DNA from: JANRKN01 sp033763435
GTDB taxonomy: Bacteria; Planctomycetota; Phycisphaerae; Phycisphaerales; UBA1924
DNA: 55,338 nt
Direction of reading: 5' to 3'
Assembly (NCBI GenBank): GCA_033763435.1
Contig: JANRKN010000114.1
Location: forward strand, 1 to 55,338
In this document: positions 34,925-42,130 of the stretch, piece after piece
How the letters are laid out: each line of letters begins with the position of its first letter
Position numbering within the stretch: position 1 is the stretch's first letter
Translations under genes and position numbers: made by a program
The notes under the pieces: model-generated
What the model saw: only the letters and a program-made list of their open reading frames with translations
Told to the model about the DNA's origin: nothing
The model's database searches: none

Positions 34925-36337
34925 ATGAAGCAGATCCGTTGGGCGTGCCTTGCCGCATCGCTGGTCGGGCTTGCGGGCGCGCCGATCGCGCGAGGCCAGT
35001 CCGAGTCTGTCGGCCTGACGCCCAGACCCGGCGCGATTGCGCCTACCGAAGACAAGGGATCGGGTGAGGCCGAGATCAAGGGCGTGCGGCGAGCGCTGCT
35101 TGTGGGTGTTGCGCAGGGCTCGGCCAACGGAGTGGCTCAGAGTCCGCTCCCACAGTGCGTGATCGACGCCCGCACGCTCGATGCCGTGCTCACGCCCCGC
35201 GGCTACAGGTGCGAGGTTCTTGTCGATGGCGGCAAGACCGAGCCCACCGCGCAGGCGATCCGCGACGAGGTCGCCGCGATGGCGGGGGCGTGCGTGGAAG
35301 ACGATCAGCTGCTCGTGTACATCTCGACGCACGGGGAAGCGAAAGACGGCGCCTCGAGCGTGGTTGCCAAGGACGGTCTGGTCGACGTGGAGTGGATTAA
35401 GCGCCACATGGCCGCGAGTCGTGCGAAGGTGAAGATCCTGATCCTCGACTGCTGCCGGGGCGATAAGGAGTTTGGGCGCGTCACGAGCGAGGTGCGCGAC
35501 GTGCATGTGATTCTCGCGTGCCGGCCCGATCAGTTGTCGCAGACGGGCGGCAGCGGCATGAGCATCTTCACCGAGGCGATGGTCGACGGCCTGGTCGAGT
35601 GCCGCGCGGATCGGCTGAAGGATGGCGTGATCGAGCTCGATGAGCTTCTTCAGTTTGTCGAGGCCGAAGTGCCGAAGAAGGCTCTTCAGCTCAAGCCCGA
35701 TCAGCCGCAGAATCCCACGCGCAGCGTCGTCGATCCGAAGGTGATGAGCCCGGTGTTCGCGCAGTGCACGGTGCTGGACCGGCTGACGTTTGGCGCAGAC
35801 GCGTACGTCGACGCGCCGCCGCCCAAGGCCCGCAAGTCGCTGCGGCTTTCCAACCTCGCGCTGATGACGGTGCAGAAGGGACAGACGGTGGCGGAGCTCG
35901 AGAAGGCGCTCAAGGGGCGGCTGGACGAGGCGCCGAGCTTTGACGCCGCTGGCACGGGGCGTGGCCTCAAGCGCGACACGCCGAGCGAGGGCGAGCTGCT
36001 CGTGGTGGAGTTTGCGTCTCGCAAGGTCGCCGAGGCGCGCGTGCTGTATCAGGGCCTGTGCGAGGGCGAGTACAACTCCGACGCTGTGCGGGGGATGATC
36101 AAGAAACTCATCGGCGACAAGCCCCTTGTCGAACTGCTCGGCGTGCTCAAGGGCCTCAGCCCTACCGAAGTGCAGGAGAAGCTCGGCTGCGCGAAGTCGG
36201 CGCTGCTGCCGACGGCGGGCTTTCCCGAGGCGCTCGGTGAGTTGCGTTACCCCGGCGTGCCTCGGCCCGGGCAGATGTTCGTCGTGATCTTCAAGGACGG
36301 CACGTTCGAGACGCTCGACGTCGTCGCCGAACCGTGA
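34925..36337 (+). CDS. Exported caspase-family (C14-like) protein
   Basis: A 470-residue protein with a signal peptide (MKQIRWACLAASLVGLAGAPIARGQ). The caspase-like domain spans about 50-260: RRALLVGVAQG, then the His of YISTHGE (H136) and the Cys of LILDCCRGD (C177), matching the caspase/metacaspase H-C dyad, then DVHVILACRPDQLSQ and GMSIFTEAMVDGL. The remaining 200 residues are unassigned. Bacterial proteins of this kind cleave after arginine/lysine or act as signalling scaffolds (family knowledge); the substrate here is unknown. It is the last host gene before the integrated element. Confidence 0.85.
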   Translation: MKQIRWACLAASLVGLAGAPIARGQSESVGLTPRPGAIAPTEDKGSGEAEIKGVRRALLVGVAQGSANGVAQSPLPQCVIDARTLDAVLTPRGYRCEVLVDGGKTEPTAQAIRDEVAAMAGACVEDDQLLVYISTHGEAKDGASSVVAKDGLVDVEWIKRHMAASRAKVKILILDCCRGDKEFGRVTSEVRDVHVILACRPDQLSQTGGSGMSIFTEAMVDGLVECRADRLKDGVIELDELLQFVEAEVPKKALQLKPDQPQNPTRSVVDPKVMSPVFAQCTVLDRLTFGADAYVDAPPPKARKSLRLSNLALMTVQKGQTVAELEKALKGRLDEAPSFDAAGTGRGLKRDTPSEGELLVVEFASRKVAEARVLYQGLCEGEYNSDAVRGMIKKLIGDKPLVELLGVLKGLSPTEVQEKLGCAKSALLPTAGFPEALGELRYPGVPRPGQMFVVIFKDGTFETLDVVAEP

Positions 36338-36449
36338 AGACGGGGAACGCGTGACCAGACGACTGCCCGCCCGCGTGCGGACGCTGACGGAACGAAGAAA
36401 TCGCCGCGGCTAAGCCGAGGGTGGGCAGAAGCGCAAAGACACGGGGAAG

Positions 36450-36470
36450 TGGGCGCAACAGGATTCGAAC
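36450..36470. repeat. Left attachment repeat (tRNA-Val 3' fragment)
   Basis: Twenty-one bases identical to the 3' end of tRNA-Val at 41712-41732 except for one C/T difference in the T loop (36464 against 41726). No other tRNA part is present here. It lies 113 bases past the caspase gene stop and marks the far end of the element. Confidence 0.85.
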
Positions 36471-36768
36471 ACCCCCGCAAAACAAGGCGGTTTTGGGGGG
36501 TGCTGGCGAAAGCGGCGCAAAATCCGGCGCACTTTCCCACGGCTCACCACCTGCCACGCCTGCCGACGCGGAGCGCGCCCGCGAGCCCGAGCGCGGCCCC
36601 GAGCCCGCCACGCCGGCCATGAGCCACGCCCCGACGCCGGCGCGCCTTGCCGATCCGGACCTGTCCGCGATCCTCGCGGCGTGGCCCACGTTGCCCCACG
36701 CGGTCCGAGCGGGCATCGTGGCGATGGTCCGGGCATCGACGCCGGCGGGGGGCCCCGGCGCGCCCTGA
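36471..36768 (+). CDS. Detached C-terminal part of the integrase (joined only in the excised form)
   Basis: An open frame in the integrase phase starts at the attachment core and runs to TGA at 36766-36768. It has no start codon of its own inside the element. Its last 40 residues, containing DPDLSAILAAWPTLPHAVRAGIVAMVRA, are a coherent amphipathic helix pair, unlike random sequence. Joining the two core repeats gives 40276-41732 plus 36471-36768, which is 1755 bases or 585 codons with no stop inside. In the integrated state this piece could only be expressed from a host-side start, for example the in-frame GTG at 36421. Confidence 0.65.
36508..36532. repeat. Candidate integrase arm-site, left copy
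   Basis: GAAAGCGGCGCAAAA followed by two bases and CGGCGC. The first 15 bases are identical to 41551-41565. It lies 37 bases from the attachment core. Confidence 0.45.
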
Positions 36769-36803
36769 GGCCGCGAGGCGCGCCCTGAGGCCCCCGGCGG
36801 GCC

Positions 36804-37502
36804 CTACTCATCCGAGACGGTGCAACAGCGACAATTCGGGTGCAACGGCTCGTGGTGGTAGTCACGGCGCGCAATCCACGGCTTGCCTTTGCCGTCGATG
36901 AGCACCTCGCCCTTCCGCACGAACGGCGTGCCGATCGGGACCGGCCCACGGGCGGCAACTTGCTTGCACAGAGGGCACGATCCACCTGCATCAAGCCATG
37001 AGACGGATTCCATGCCCGCGAGCTTTGCCGCTTCCAATCGCGCGGCCCCAAGCACGTAGGCCGAAGCGGTCCGGGCGATCCTCTCTGCGCGGAGCGCGTC
37101 GAAGCCGAGGCGCATGAGCCCGCGTTGCATGTCGGTGATTGATTGCCCGCGTTCCACGCCGACGGCAATCACCTCGGCGACGGCGGAGCCCGGCGCGCCC
37201 GTAGGGGATGGGCTGCGCATGAAACCTGATTGCCGGGCAATCTCGGCTGCGCGCGAGGGAACGTCGATGAACTCACCCGCTGAGGGCTTGTCCAGACTTC
37301 GCAGAATGTCGAGCCCGCCGGCTTGCCAGATTCTCGCCAAACCTAGATCCACAATGTCATCCAGCAGGGCATCAAGGTCAATCGGCGTGCCTTGGGCATC
37401 GGTAACTGGGCCCGCGCTCGGGGTACGGTTCGCAAGCTGGAACCACTGCTGCAACTGAGCGTTCAACCGTTCCACCGCGCGATCGAACTCCGGCTTGCCC
37501 AT
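36804..37502 (-). CDS. MuF-like phage minor head (head morphogenesis) protein
   Basis: A 232-residue protein. The C-terminal quarter has SWLDAGGSCPLCKQVAARGPV, then PFVRKGEV and a final HHEPLHPNCRCCTVSDE. The CxxC followed by HPNCRC is the signature of Mu gpF/SPP1 gp7-type head proteins, which sit near the portal and may be ejected with DNA. The helical N-terminal half carries GFDALRAERIARTASAYVLGAA, matching the R-A-x-x-I-A-R-T motif of the same family. It stands alone, opposite to the other element genes. The ATG at 37502 has AAAGGA about 12 bases upstream; an ATG at 37547 would add 15 residues. Confidence 0.75.
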   Translation of the reverse strand: MGKPEFDRAVERLNAQLQQWFQLANRTPSAGPVTDAQGTPIDLDALLDDIVDLGLARIWQAGGLDILRSLDKPSAGEFIDVPSRAAEIARQSGFMRSPSPTGAPGSAVAEVIAVGVERGQSITDMQRGLMRLGFDALRAERIARTASAYVLGAARLEAAKLAGMESVSWLDAGGSCPLCKQVAARGPVPIGTPFVRKGEVLIDGKGKPWIARRDYHHEPLHPNCRCCTVSDE

Positions 37503-37831
37503 TCGCGTGCCCGTCCTTTGCTTGTCCGTCTCCCGCGCGATCCACACAGTCTACACGCGCTCCAGCGGCGCGAAACGCAACAAGCCCGCCACGCCGGCGG
37601 GCCCGTTTCGGGCCTGTTTCTCAACACGGCCCCCCGGGGAATGTTATGGGTTTCGGCGCTCGCGCGGGTGTGGGCGGTTCGTCGGCCCCCGACGCCGGCG
37701 CGCGGGGTGTGCTACCAATCGAGTAACCGGGGAGCGGGCGGGGTTGCAAACCCGCCCGCGCACGGGAGGGCGGCGGCGGCGCTTCACCGTCGCGCGGCCC
37801 CGCCCCCCGCCTCGGCCTCGGACGGTGAAGC

Positions 37832-38521
37832 ATGGCGCGCGGCGCGTGGTACGTCTACATCCATTTTTTTCCTGAGTGGTTTGAGTTTGTAGCCAAAACT
37901 CCAAATGAAGACGATGCCCGGCGCGTTGCGAAGATTGTGCGCGGTCGAATCAGGTCTGATACCGGGTGCGGCTGTTTCGTTATCGCGGAGTGGATCAGCG
38001 AGCGCATGGCTCGACGACACGCCCTTGACGACCAGATAGCGCGACACCAAGAGAGTGCGCGACGCGGCGTGCCGACGGTTGAAGCATTCGCGGCGCGCAT
38101 AGCGGCGGAGCTGCTGAACCCGCAGTCTACATCCCCCGATGCGAGTGCATCAGGCCCGAAATCGGAGACGACTACACCCGCACCGGCCCGGGCCGACGCC
38201 GGAGCGAGGCCCACGGGCGAGCCCAAGCGCGTTCAACCAGTGGTGCTGTGGGAGGGTGCCGAAGCGTCGGCGCGAAACATCCGACTTGCCCGCACCCGAT
38301 CCGCGTACTTGGAAGCCCACGGGAAGGCGGAGAGGGCCTTGGCTGCGCTGAGGGATGAGGGGTATCCGATCGCGCGACGCACGTTCTACAACCACCTGAG
38401 CGCCCTGAACGAAGCGGATCCGGGCTGGCGGCGGGAAGTGCAACTGTGCAAGCAACCTGCACAAATGCACGGGATGCGCACGATCGGATCACGCAAGAAA
38501 TCGCGTGGTATCTCGGGGTAG
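37832..38521 (+). CDS. Unknown element protein
   Basis: A 229-residue protein I do not recognise. The N-terminal 70 residues (WYVYIHFFPEWFEFVAKTPN…CGCFVIAEWIS) look like a small alpha/beta domain. A polar linker rich in A, S, T and P follows (about 95-135). The C-terminal 90 residues are helical with RRTFYNHLSALNEADPGWRREV, which could be a helix-turn-helix. Its first 150 bases are clearly more AT-rich than the surroundings, pointing to a different origin. It is divergent from the MuF-like gene across about 280-330 bases that hold GC-rich hairpins near 37592-37620. Confidence 0.6.
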   Translation: MARGAWYVYIHFFPEWFEFVAKTPNEDDARRVAKIVRGRIRSDTGCGCFVIAEWISERMARRHALDDQIARHQESARRGVPTVEAFAARIAAELLNPQSTSPDASASGPKSETTTPAPARADAGARPTGEPKRVQPVVLWEGAEASARNIRLARTRSAYLEAHGKAERALAALRDEGYPIARRTFYNHLSALNEADPGWRREVQLCKQPAQMHGMRTIGSRKKSRGISG

Positions 38522-38610
38522 TGCGGGTGTGCAAGCGCGTTGCACACTTGCACACGGTGCGAGTCTTACGCGGGCCGCAATGGCGCGGCCCCCGCGCGTA
38601 GGACTCACAA

Positions 38611-38814
38611 ATGACGAAGGACAGGCAAGCGCCCCAACCTGCGGCGCTCACGATTCCGGAAGCGGCGCGCCGGCTCGCGGTTTCTCCAATGACCATCCGC
38701 CGGCTGCTCGCGCGGGGTGAACTCGGGCGGATCGCGGTCGGGCGCGCGGTGCGCGTGCTGGCCCGCACGGTCGATGAACTCGCGGAGCGCGGGGGGGTGC
38801 CCCGTGCGCACTGA
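38611..38814 (+). CDS. Excisionase-type DNA-binding protein
   Basis: A 67-residue MerR-like winged-helix protein: ALTIPEAARRLAVSPMTIRRLLARGELGRIAVGRAVRVLARTVDEL. The pattern (start of helix 1 EAARRL, recognition helix SPMTIRRLL, wing GRIAVGRAVRV) is that of the excisionase/AlpA family. In small integrative elements such proteins bind the att arms and favour excision, or act as activators. It starts the compact plus-strand operon that ends in the integrase; the next gene overlaps it by 11 bases. Confidence 0.85.
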   Translation: MTKDRQAPQPAALTIPEAARRLAVSPMTIRRLLARGELGRIAVGRAVRVLARTVDELAERGGVPRAH

Positions 38815-39046
38815 GCCCTCACCCTTTGAGGCGCAACCGCCGGCGGACGGGCTCGTGCTCGCGCTGCGGCCCCGCGAGGCCGCGAGGGCGTTGGGAATCG
38901 GACCGCGAACGCTGTGGGGCCTCACCACCCCACGCGGGCCGATTCCGTGCGTCCGGATCGGCTCGGGCGTGATTCTGTACCCGGTGCCGGCGCTCGCGGC
39001 GTGGCTCGCGGATGAGGCCGCAAAGGCGAAGGGGGGCGAGGCATGA
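38804..39046 (+). CDS. Second small helix-turn-helix protein
   Basis: An 80-residue protein starting at a GTG inside the previous gene. ALRPREAARALGIGPRTLWGLTTPRGPIPCVRIGSGVILYPVPALAAWLAD has the same helix-turn-helix plus wing layout as excisionase-family proteins, with the wing PCVRIGSGVILYP. Two such genes in tandem could be an excisionase and a regulator. Its stop overlaps the next ATG (ATGA). Confidence 0.75.
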   Translation: MRTEPSPFEAQPPADGLVLALRPREAARALGIGPRTLWGLTTPRGPIPCVRIGSGVILYPVPALAAWLADEAAKAKGGEA

Positions 39047-39441
39047 GGCCCCCAAGAAACGACGCGGCCCCGCTGGCGGGCGGGGCGTGCGTCCATCGAC
39101 CTGAGCAAGCCCAGTCTATCGAACCGTTCCTGTTTCCGCCGGCTGGGCGGAGCGCGCCCCCGGGCACGTCCGACGTGGCGGCGCGCATGATCGCCCCGCA
39201 CGCGGGCACGCTGCGAGCGCGGATCCTCGCGTTCATCGACGCGCAGGGCCCCGCTGGCGCTACCGACGATGAGGGCGAAGCGGCGCTGGGGATCAAGCCC
39301 CAAACCTACACGCCCCGGCGCGGTGAACTCGCGGCGCTCGGGGTGCTCGTGGACACGGGACGCCGGCGCAAGACCGCGAGCGGACGCCCTGCGGCGGTGT
39401 GGGCCACGCCCGCGCACGCGAGCGAAGGGCGGTGCGGATGA
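39043..39441 (+). CDS. Probable winged-helix element protein
   Basis: A 132-residue protein. The C-terminal 80 residues (GTLRARILAFIDAQGPAGATDDEGEAALGIKPQTYTPRRGELAALGVLVDTGRRRKTASGRPAAVWA) read as a winged helix: helix, turn with ATDDE, recognition helix with PQTYTPRRGEL, and a wing with the RRRKT-SGR basic hairpin. Small proteins of this layout are common in phage-derived islands. The N-terminal 50 residues are low-complexity. It overlaps both neighbours by four bases. Confidence 0.65.
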   Translation: MRPPRNDAAPLAGGACVHRPEQAQSIEPFLFPPAGRSAPPGTSDVAARMIAPHAGTLRARILAFIDAQGPAGATDDEGEAALGIKPQTYTPRRGELAALGVLVDTGRRRKTASGRPAAVWATPAHASEGRCG

Positions 39442-40274
39442 GCAACGGGGGGGATGCATGGCCATGGCGCGCGCATAAGCGGCTCGCCGACGCACCCACG
39501 CAAGGGCTGGCCGAGCGGTCGGTGCTGCAAGCGGCGCTCGCGTGGGCGAATCGTGAGGGCGAGCTGTGCGTGGGGAACAAGCGCTGGGCGGCACTCGCGG
39601 GCGTGGACCCGCGCACGTTGCGGCGGACCCTCGCCGAATGGGCCGAGCGCGGGATCATTCAAGACTTGGGACCGGATCCAAAGTACGGGAACACCCGCCG
39701 GCGGCGGATTCCGTTTCTCGTGGATCGTGCGGAGGGCGAGGGCGGGGTGGTGGAACCGGCCCCCCGGACATTCACGCCCGAAGCCCCGGGCACTACGTCC
39801 GGGGGGGGCGGGCATAGCACCCCCCAAACAACCAAGAAACAACCATTGAACGACCAACAACAACAGGGCGCTGCTGCTGATGTTTTTTCTCGGCTCGGCA
39901 TCGACCCGAGCCTGCGCGGACACGCGAACGCCACGCCCGAGCGGCTCGCGTGGATCGAACGCGAAGCGCCCGCGAAGCGCAACCCTGGCGGCTGGGCGGC
40001 ACAGTGCATCCGCGCGGGCTGGGACGTTCCCGCCCCGACCGGGGCCGACGCGAAAGCGGCAAGCAAGGCGAAGTGGGACGCGATCCGCGAGCGATTCAAC
40101 GCCATGCCCGACGCGGAGCGGGAAGCGCTGGTAGCGCGGGCGCGCGTAGTGAATCCCAACTTGGACAGTGCGGAGCAGTACCCGAGCGATTCACCCGCGA
40201 TCCTGGGCGCGGTGGCGAAACTCGCGGGCTGGAACACCAAAGGCGCGGTAGACTCGCGCGGACAGGGGAACTGA
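39438..40274 (+). CDS. Replication-initiation-like winged-helix protein
   Basis: A 278-residue protein. Residues 5-90 (LAERSVLQAALAWANREGELCVGNKRWAALAGVDPRTLRRTLAEWAERGIIQDLG) form a winged helix like those in plasmid and phage replication initiators or helicase loaders. A disordered middle (about 110-150, with a run of Q and N) leads to a helical C-terminal part with ERLAWIEREAPAKRNPGGWAAQCIRAGWDVP. No catalytic site is visible. It might allow brief autonomous replication of the excised circle, by position and fold only. It ends one base before the integrase ATG. Confidence 0.6.
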   Translation: MSNGGDAWPWRAHKRLADAPTQGLAERSVLQAALAWANREGELCVGNKRWAALAGVDPRTLRRTLAEWAERGIIQDLGPDPKYGNTRRRRIPFLVDRAEGEGGVVEPAPRTFTPEAPGTTSGGGGHSTPQTTKKQPLNDQQQQGAAADVFSRLGIDPSLRGHANATPERLAWIEREAPAKRNPGGWAAQCIRAGWDVPAPTGADAKAASKAKWDAIRERFNAMPDAEREALVARARVVNPNLDSAEQYPSDSPAILGAVAKLAGWNTKGAVDSRGQGN

Positions 40275-40275
40275 A

Positions 40276-41766
40276 ATGGCTTCAATCTCACGGGACAAGA
40301 ACGGAACGCGGCGGATTCTGTGGACCGATGCCGACGGCACGCGGCGCACGCTGCGGCTCGGCAAGGTGAACGGCACGATCGCGGAGCGGATGCGGTTGCG
40401 CGTCGAAGCGCTGCTGGCCCTGCGCGAGTATCGGCACTCGCCCGATGCCGAGCTGGCCTCGTGGCTCGGCTCACTCTCGGAACGCGCGCACGATCGCCTC
40501 GCGCGCCTGGGCCTCGTGGATCCGCGCGTCCGCGAGCCCTTGCCCACGCTGGGCACGTTGCTCGCCCGGTTCGATGCCACGGCCACCGTGAAGCCCGCCA
40601 CGCGAGCGGCCTATCGGCAAACCACCGAAAGCCTGCGCGCGTTCCTAGGCGAGCACACGGCCCTCGCGGCGCTCACGCCCGAGCACGCGGACCGTTGGCG
40701 TAAGGCCCTCTCCGAGCCCGCCGGCGCACGCGAGCCCGGCGTGGGGGCATCCTCGCCCGCCAAGCGCCTCGCCCCGGCCACGATCGCCAAGCGCGTTCAC
40801 GTCGCGCGGGCAATCTTCCGGCGCGCGGTGCGCTGGGGGCTGCTGGCGTCCAGCCCGTTCGCGGACCTGCGCGCGGGCTCACAAGCCAACCCCGAGCGCA
40901 CGGTGTACGTGGACGCGGACACGATCCGCGCGGTGCTCGCGGCGTGCCCGGACGCGCACTGGCGCGCGATCGTGGCCCTCTCGCGGTTCGGGGGGCTGCG
41001 GATGCCAAGTGAGGCCCTCGCGCTGAAATGGTCGGACGTGAACTGGGAACGCGGGCGGCTCACGGTGCGAAGCCCCAAGACCGCCGGCCATGAGGGCCAC
41101 GCGGTGCGCGTGGTGCCGATGGGCCCGACGCTGCGGCAAGCGCTGCTGGACCTGTTCGAGCAAGCCGAGCCCGGCGTGGATGCGGTACTCCCCCGGCTCG
41201 CGGACGCGCGGGTGAACCTGCGGACGCACTTTCAGCGGATCATCGAACGCGCGGGGTGCGCGCCGTGGCCCCGGCTGTTTCACAATCTGCGGGCCTCGTG
41301 CGCGATGGACTGGGCCGAGAACCACCCGGGGCACGTCGCGGCCTCGTGGCTCGGGCACTCGCCTTTGATCGCGGCCAAGCACTACCTGCGGACGCGGGAC
41401 ACGCACTTTGAGGCGGCGTCGGAATCGGACGCGGGCACGCCGGCGCTGGGGGCCGAGCGCGCGGGCTCACGCCCCGAGCCCGTTCCGATCCTCGCGGCCC
41501 CGGAAGCGGCCCCGGACTCGGACGCGGAACCGGGCCCGGAAGCGGACTCGGAAAGCGGCGCAAAAAGCGGCGCGCGCGTGGCTCAAAATGCGGCGCAGCG
41601 GGCTTTCGCGTCGGCTCGCGTGGAACGGGCCGATCGATCGGAAGTGCCTGTATTTACAGGGGTTTTGCGGCCTCACGCGATCGGACGCGAAACGGCTGCA
41701 AAGGGGGGCAATGGGCGCAACAGGACTCGAACCTGTGACCTCGGCTATGTGACAGCCGCGCTCTAG
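40276..41766 (+). CDS. int: Tyrosine integrase, C-terminus altered by integration
   Basis: A 496-residue tyrosine recombinase in the integrated state. The SAM-like core-binding domain covers about 90-200. The catalytic residues are R242 (FGGLRMPSEAL), H336 and R339 (LFHNLRASCAMDW), H361 (WLGHSPLIAAKHY) and the nucleophile Y370. Beyond the tyrosine lies an unusual tail of about 110 acidic/polar residues before the attachment core. From 41733 to the TAG at 41764-41766 the codons are host sequence, antisense to tRNA-Val, and encode only …CDLGYVTAAL. In an excised circle the frame would continue into 36471-36768 to make 584 residues. The ATG at 40276 follows the preceding gene after one base. Confidence 0.92.
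   Translation: MASISRDKNGTRRILWTDADGTRRTLRLGKVNGTIAERMRLRVEALLALREYRHSPDAELASWLGSLSERAHDRLARLGLVDPRVREPLPTLGTLLARFDATATVKPATRAAYRQTTESLRAFLGEHTALAALTPEHADRWRKALSEPAGAREPGVGASSPAKRLAPATIAKRVHVARAIFRRAVRWGLLASSPFADLRAGSQANPERTVYVDADTIRAVLAACPDAHWRAIVALSRFGGLRMPSEALALKWSDVNWERGRLTVRSPKTAGHEGHAVRVVPMGPTLRQALLDLFEQAEPGVDAVLPRLADARVNLRTHFQRIIERAGCAPWPRLFHNLRASCAMDWAENHPGHVAASWLGHSPLIAAKHYLRTRDTHFEAASESDAGTPALGAERAGSRPEPVPILAAPEAAPDSDAEPGPEADSESGAKSGARVAQNAAQRAFASARVERADRSEVPVFTGVLRPHAIGRETAAKGGNGRNRTRTCDLGYVTAAL
41551..41598. repeat. Candidate integrase arm-sites, right cluster
   Basis: GAAAGCGGCGC, AAAAAGCGGCGC and, after 11 bases, AAAATGCGGCGC lie in near-tandem. The first 15 bases match 36508-36522. 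They lie within the integrase gene, about 115-160 bases before the attachment core. Confidence 0.45.
41712..41732. repeat. Right attachment core within tRNA-Val
   Basis: The 3' end of tRNA-Val (discriminator, acceptor 3' strand and T arm), repeated at 36450-36470 with one difference. It is also part of the integrase reading frame (codons for NGRNRTRT). Confidence 0.85.
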
Positions 41767-41785
41767 CCAACTGAGCTATGCGCCC
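41712..41785 (-). tRNA. tRNA-Val (CAC)
   Basis: A complete 74-base cloverleaf. The acceptor stem GGGCGCA/TGCGCCC is perfect, the D stem is GCTC/GAGC, the anticodon stem CGGCT/AGCCG carries loop GTCACAT (anticodon CAC), the T stem is ACAGG/CCTGT with loop TTCGAGT, and the discriminator is A. Position 32 is G rather than a pyrimidine, which is unusual. CCA is not encoded. The element's integrase frame overlaps it antisense by 55 bases. Confidence 0.92.
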
Positions 41786-42130
41786 GTGGGGGCAGAAGAA
41801 TAGCCCGCTGTTCGGGTCTGTCCAGTCGGCCGAGCATGGCGTTGGTTCGGGGACGTTGAGCGGGTGTGCGGGCGGCGTGAAGATTCGATGGCGCGAGTCC
41901 GGCGGTATCGTTCTGGGGCCGAGGGAAGGCCGCCGGACGCGATAAATGCCAGAGGAAGTGCTTGGTTTGGATCCAGTCTCAACAGATTCCTAGCGCAGAA
42001 CAGGCAGATTCGGCCGGGGCTTCGGGTATCCTTTCGGGCGTCAAGAGAGGGGTTCGGGCTGGTCGTTTCCGCGGCCAACCGGGCTCAGATTGTTTCCGTT
42101 TGGTCCTTGGGTCCACATAGGGAGGATGAG
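41786..42130. other. Intergenic stretch between tRNA-Val and the next gene
   Basis: The left 40 bases hold the tRNA promoter. The rest shows no coding signature and no clear riboswitch-like structure. A TATCCT near 42029 resembles the tRNA-Phe -10 box but has no good -35. GGAGG at 42121 is the ribosome site of the gene at 42131. Confidence 0.4.
41797..41824 (-). promoter_or_regulatory. Vegetative-type promoter of tRNA-Val
   Basis: On the minus strand TGGACA (41819-41824), a 16-base spacer and TATTCT (41797-41802). The predicted start lies a few bases before the mature 5' end. The spacing equals that of the tRNA-Phe promoter. Confidence 0.6.

Larger units (their letters stand above)
36450..41732. 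mobile_element. Integrative element in tRNA-Val (about 5.3 kb)
   Basis: The element is bounded by the direct repeat of the tRNA-Val 3' end. Contents from left to right: an orphan C-terminal reading frame continuous with the integrase if the ends are joined; a MuF-like head protein (minus); then on the plus strand an unknown protein, an excisionase-like protein, two small DNA-binding candidates, a replication-type winged-helix protein and a tyrosine integrase. The plus-strand genes from 38611 overlap or nearly touch, as in a phage early operon. No capsid, portal, terminase or tail genes are present, so it is a satellite-like element or a decayed prophage. Confidence 0.85.

Noticed and set aside
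36450..36470. A second tRNA gene
   Set aside because: Only the T arm and 3' acceptor strand are present; no D arm or anticodon arm follows, so it is an attachment-site remnant.
41408..41752. Plus-strand frame ending GATGLEPVTSAM
   Set aside because: A well-known false ending made by translating antisense through a tRNA T arm, and in a different phase from the integrase catalytic domain.
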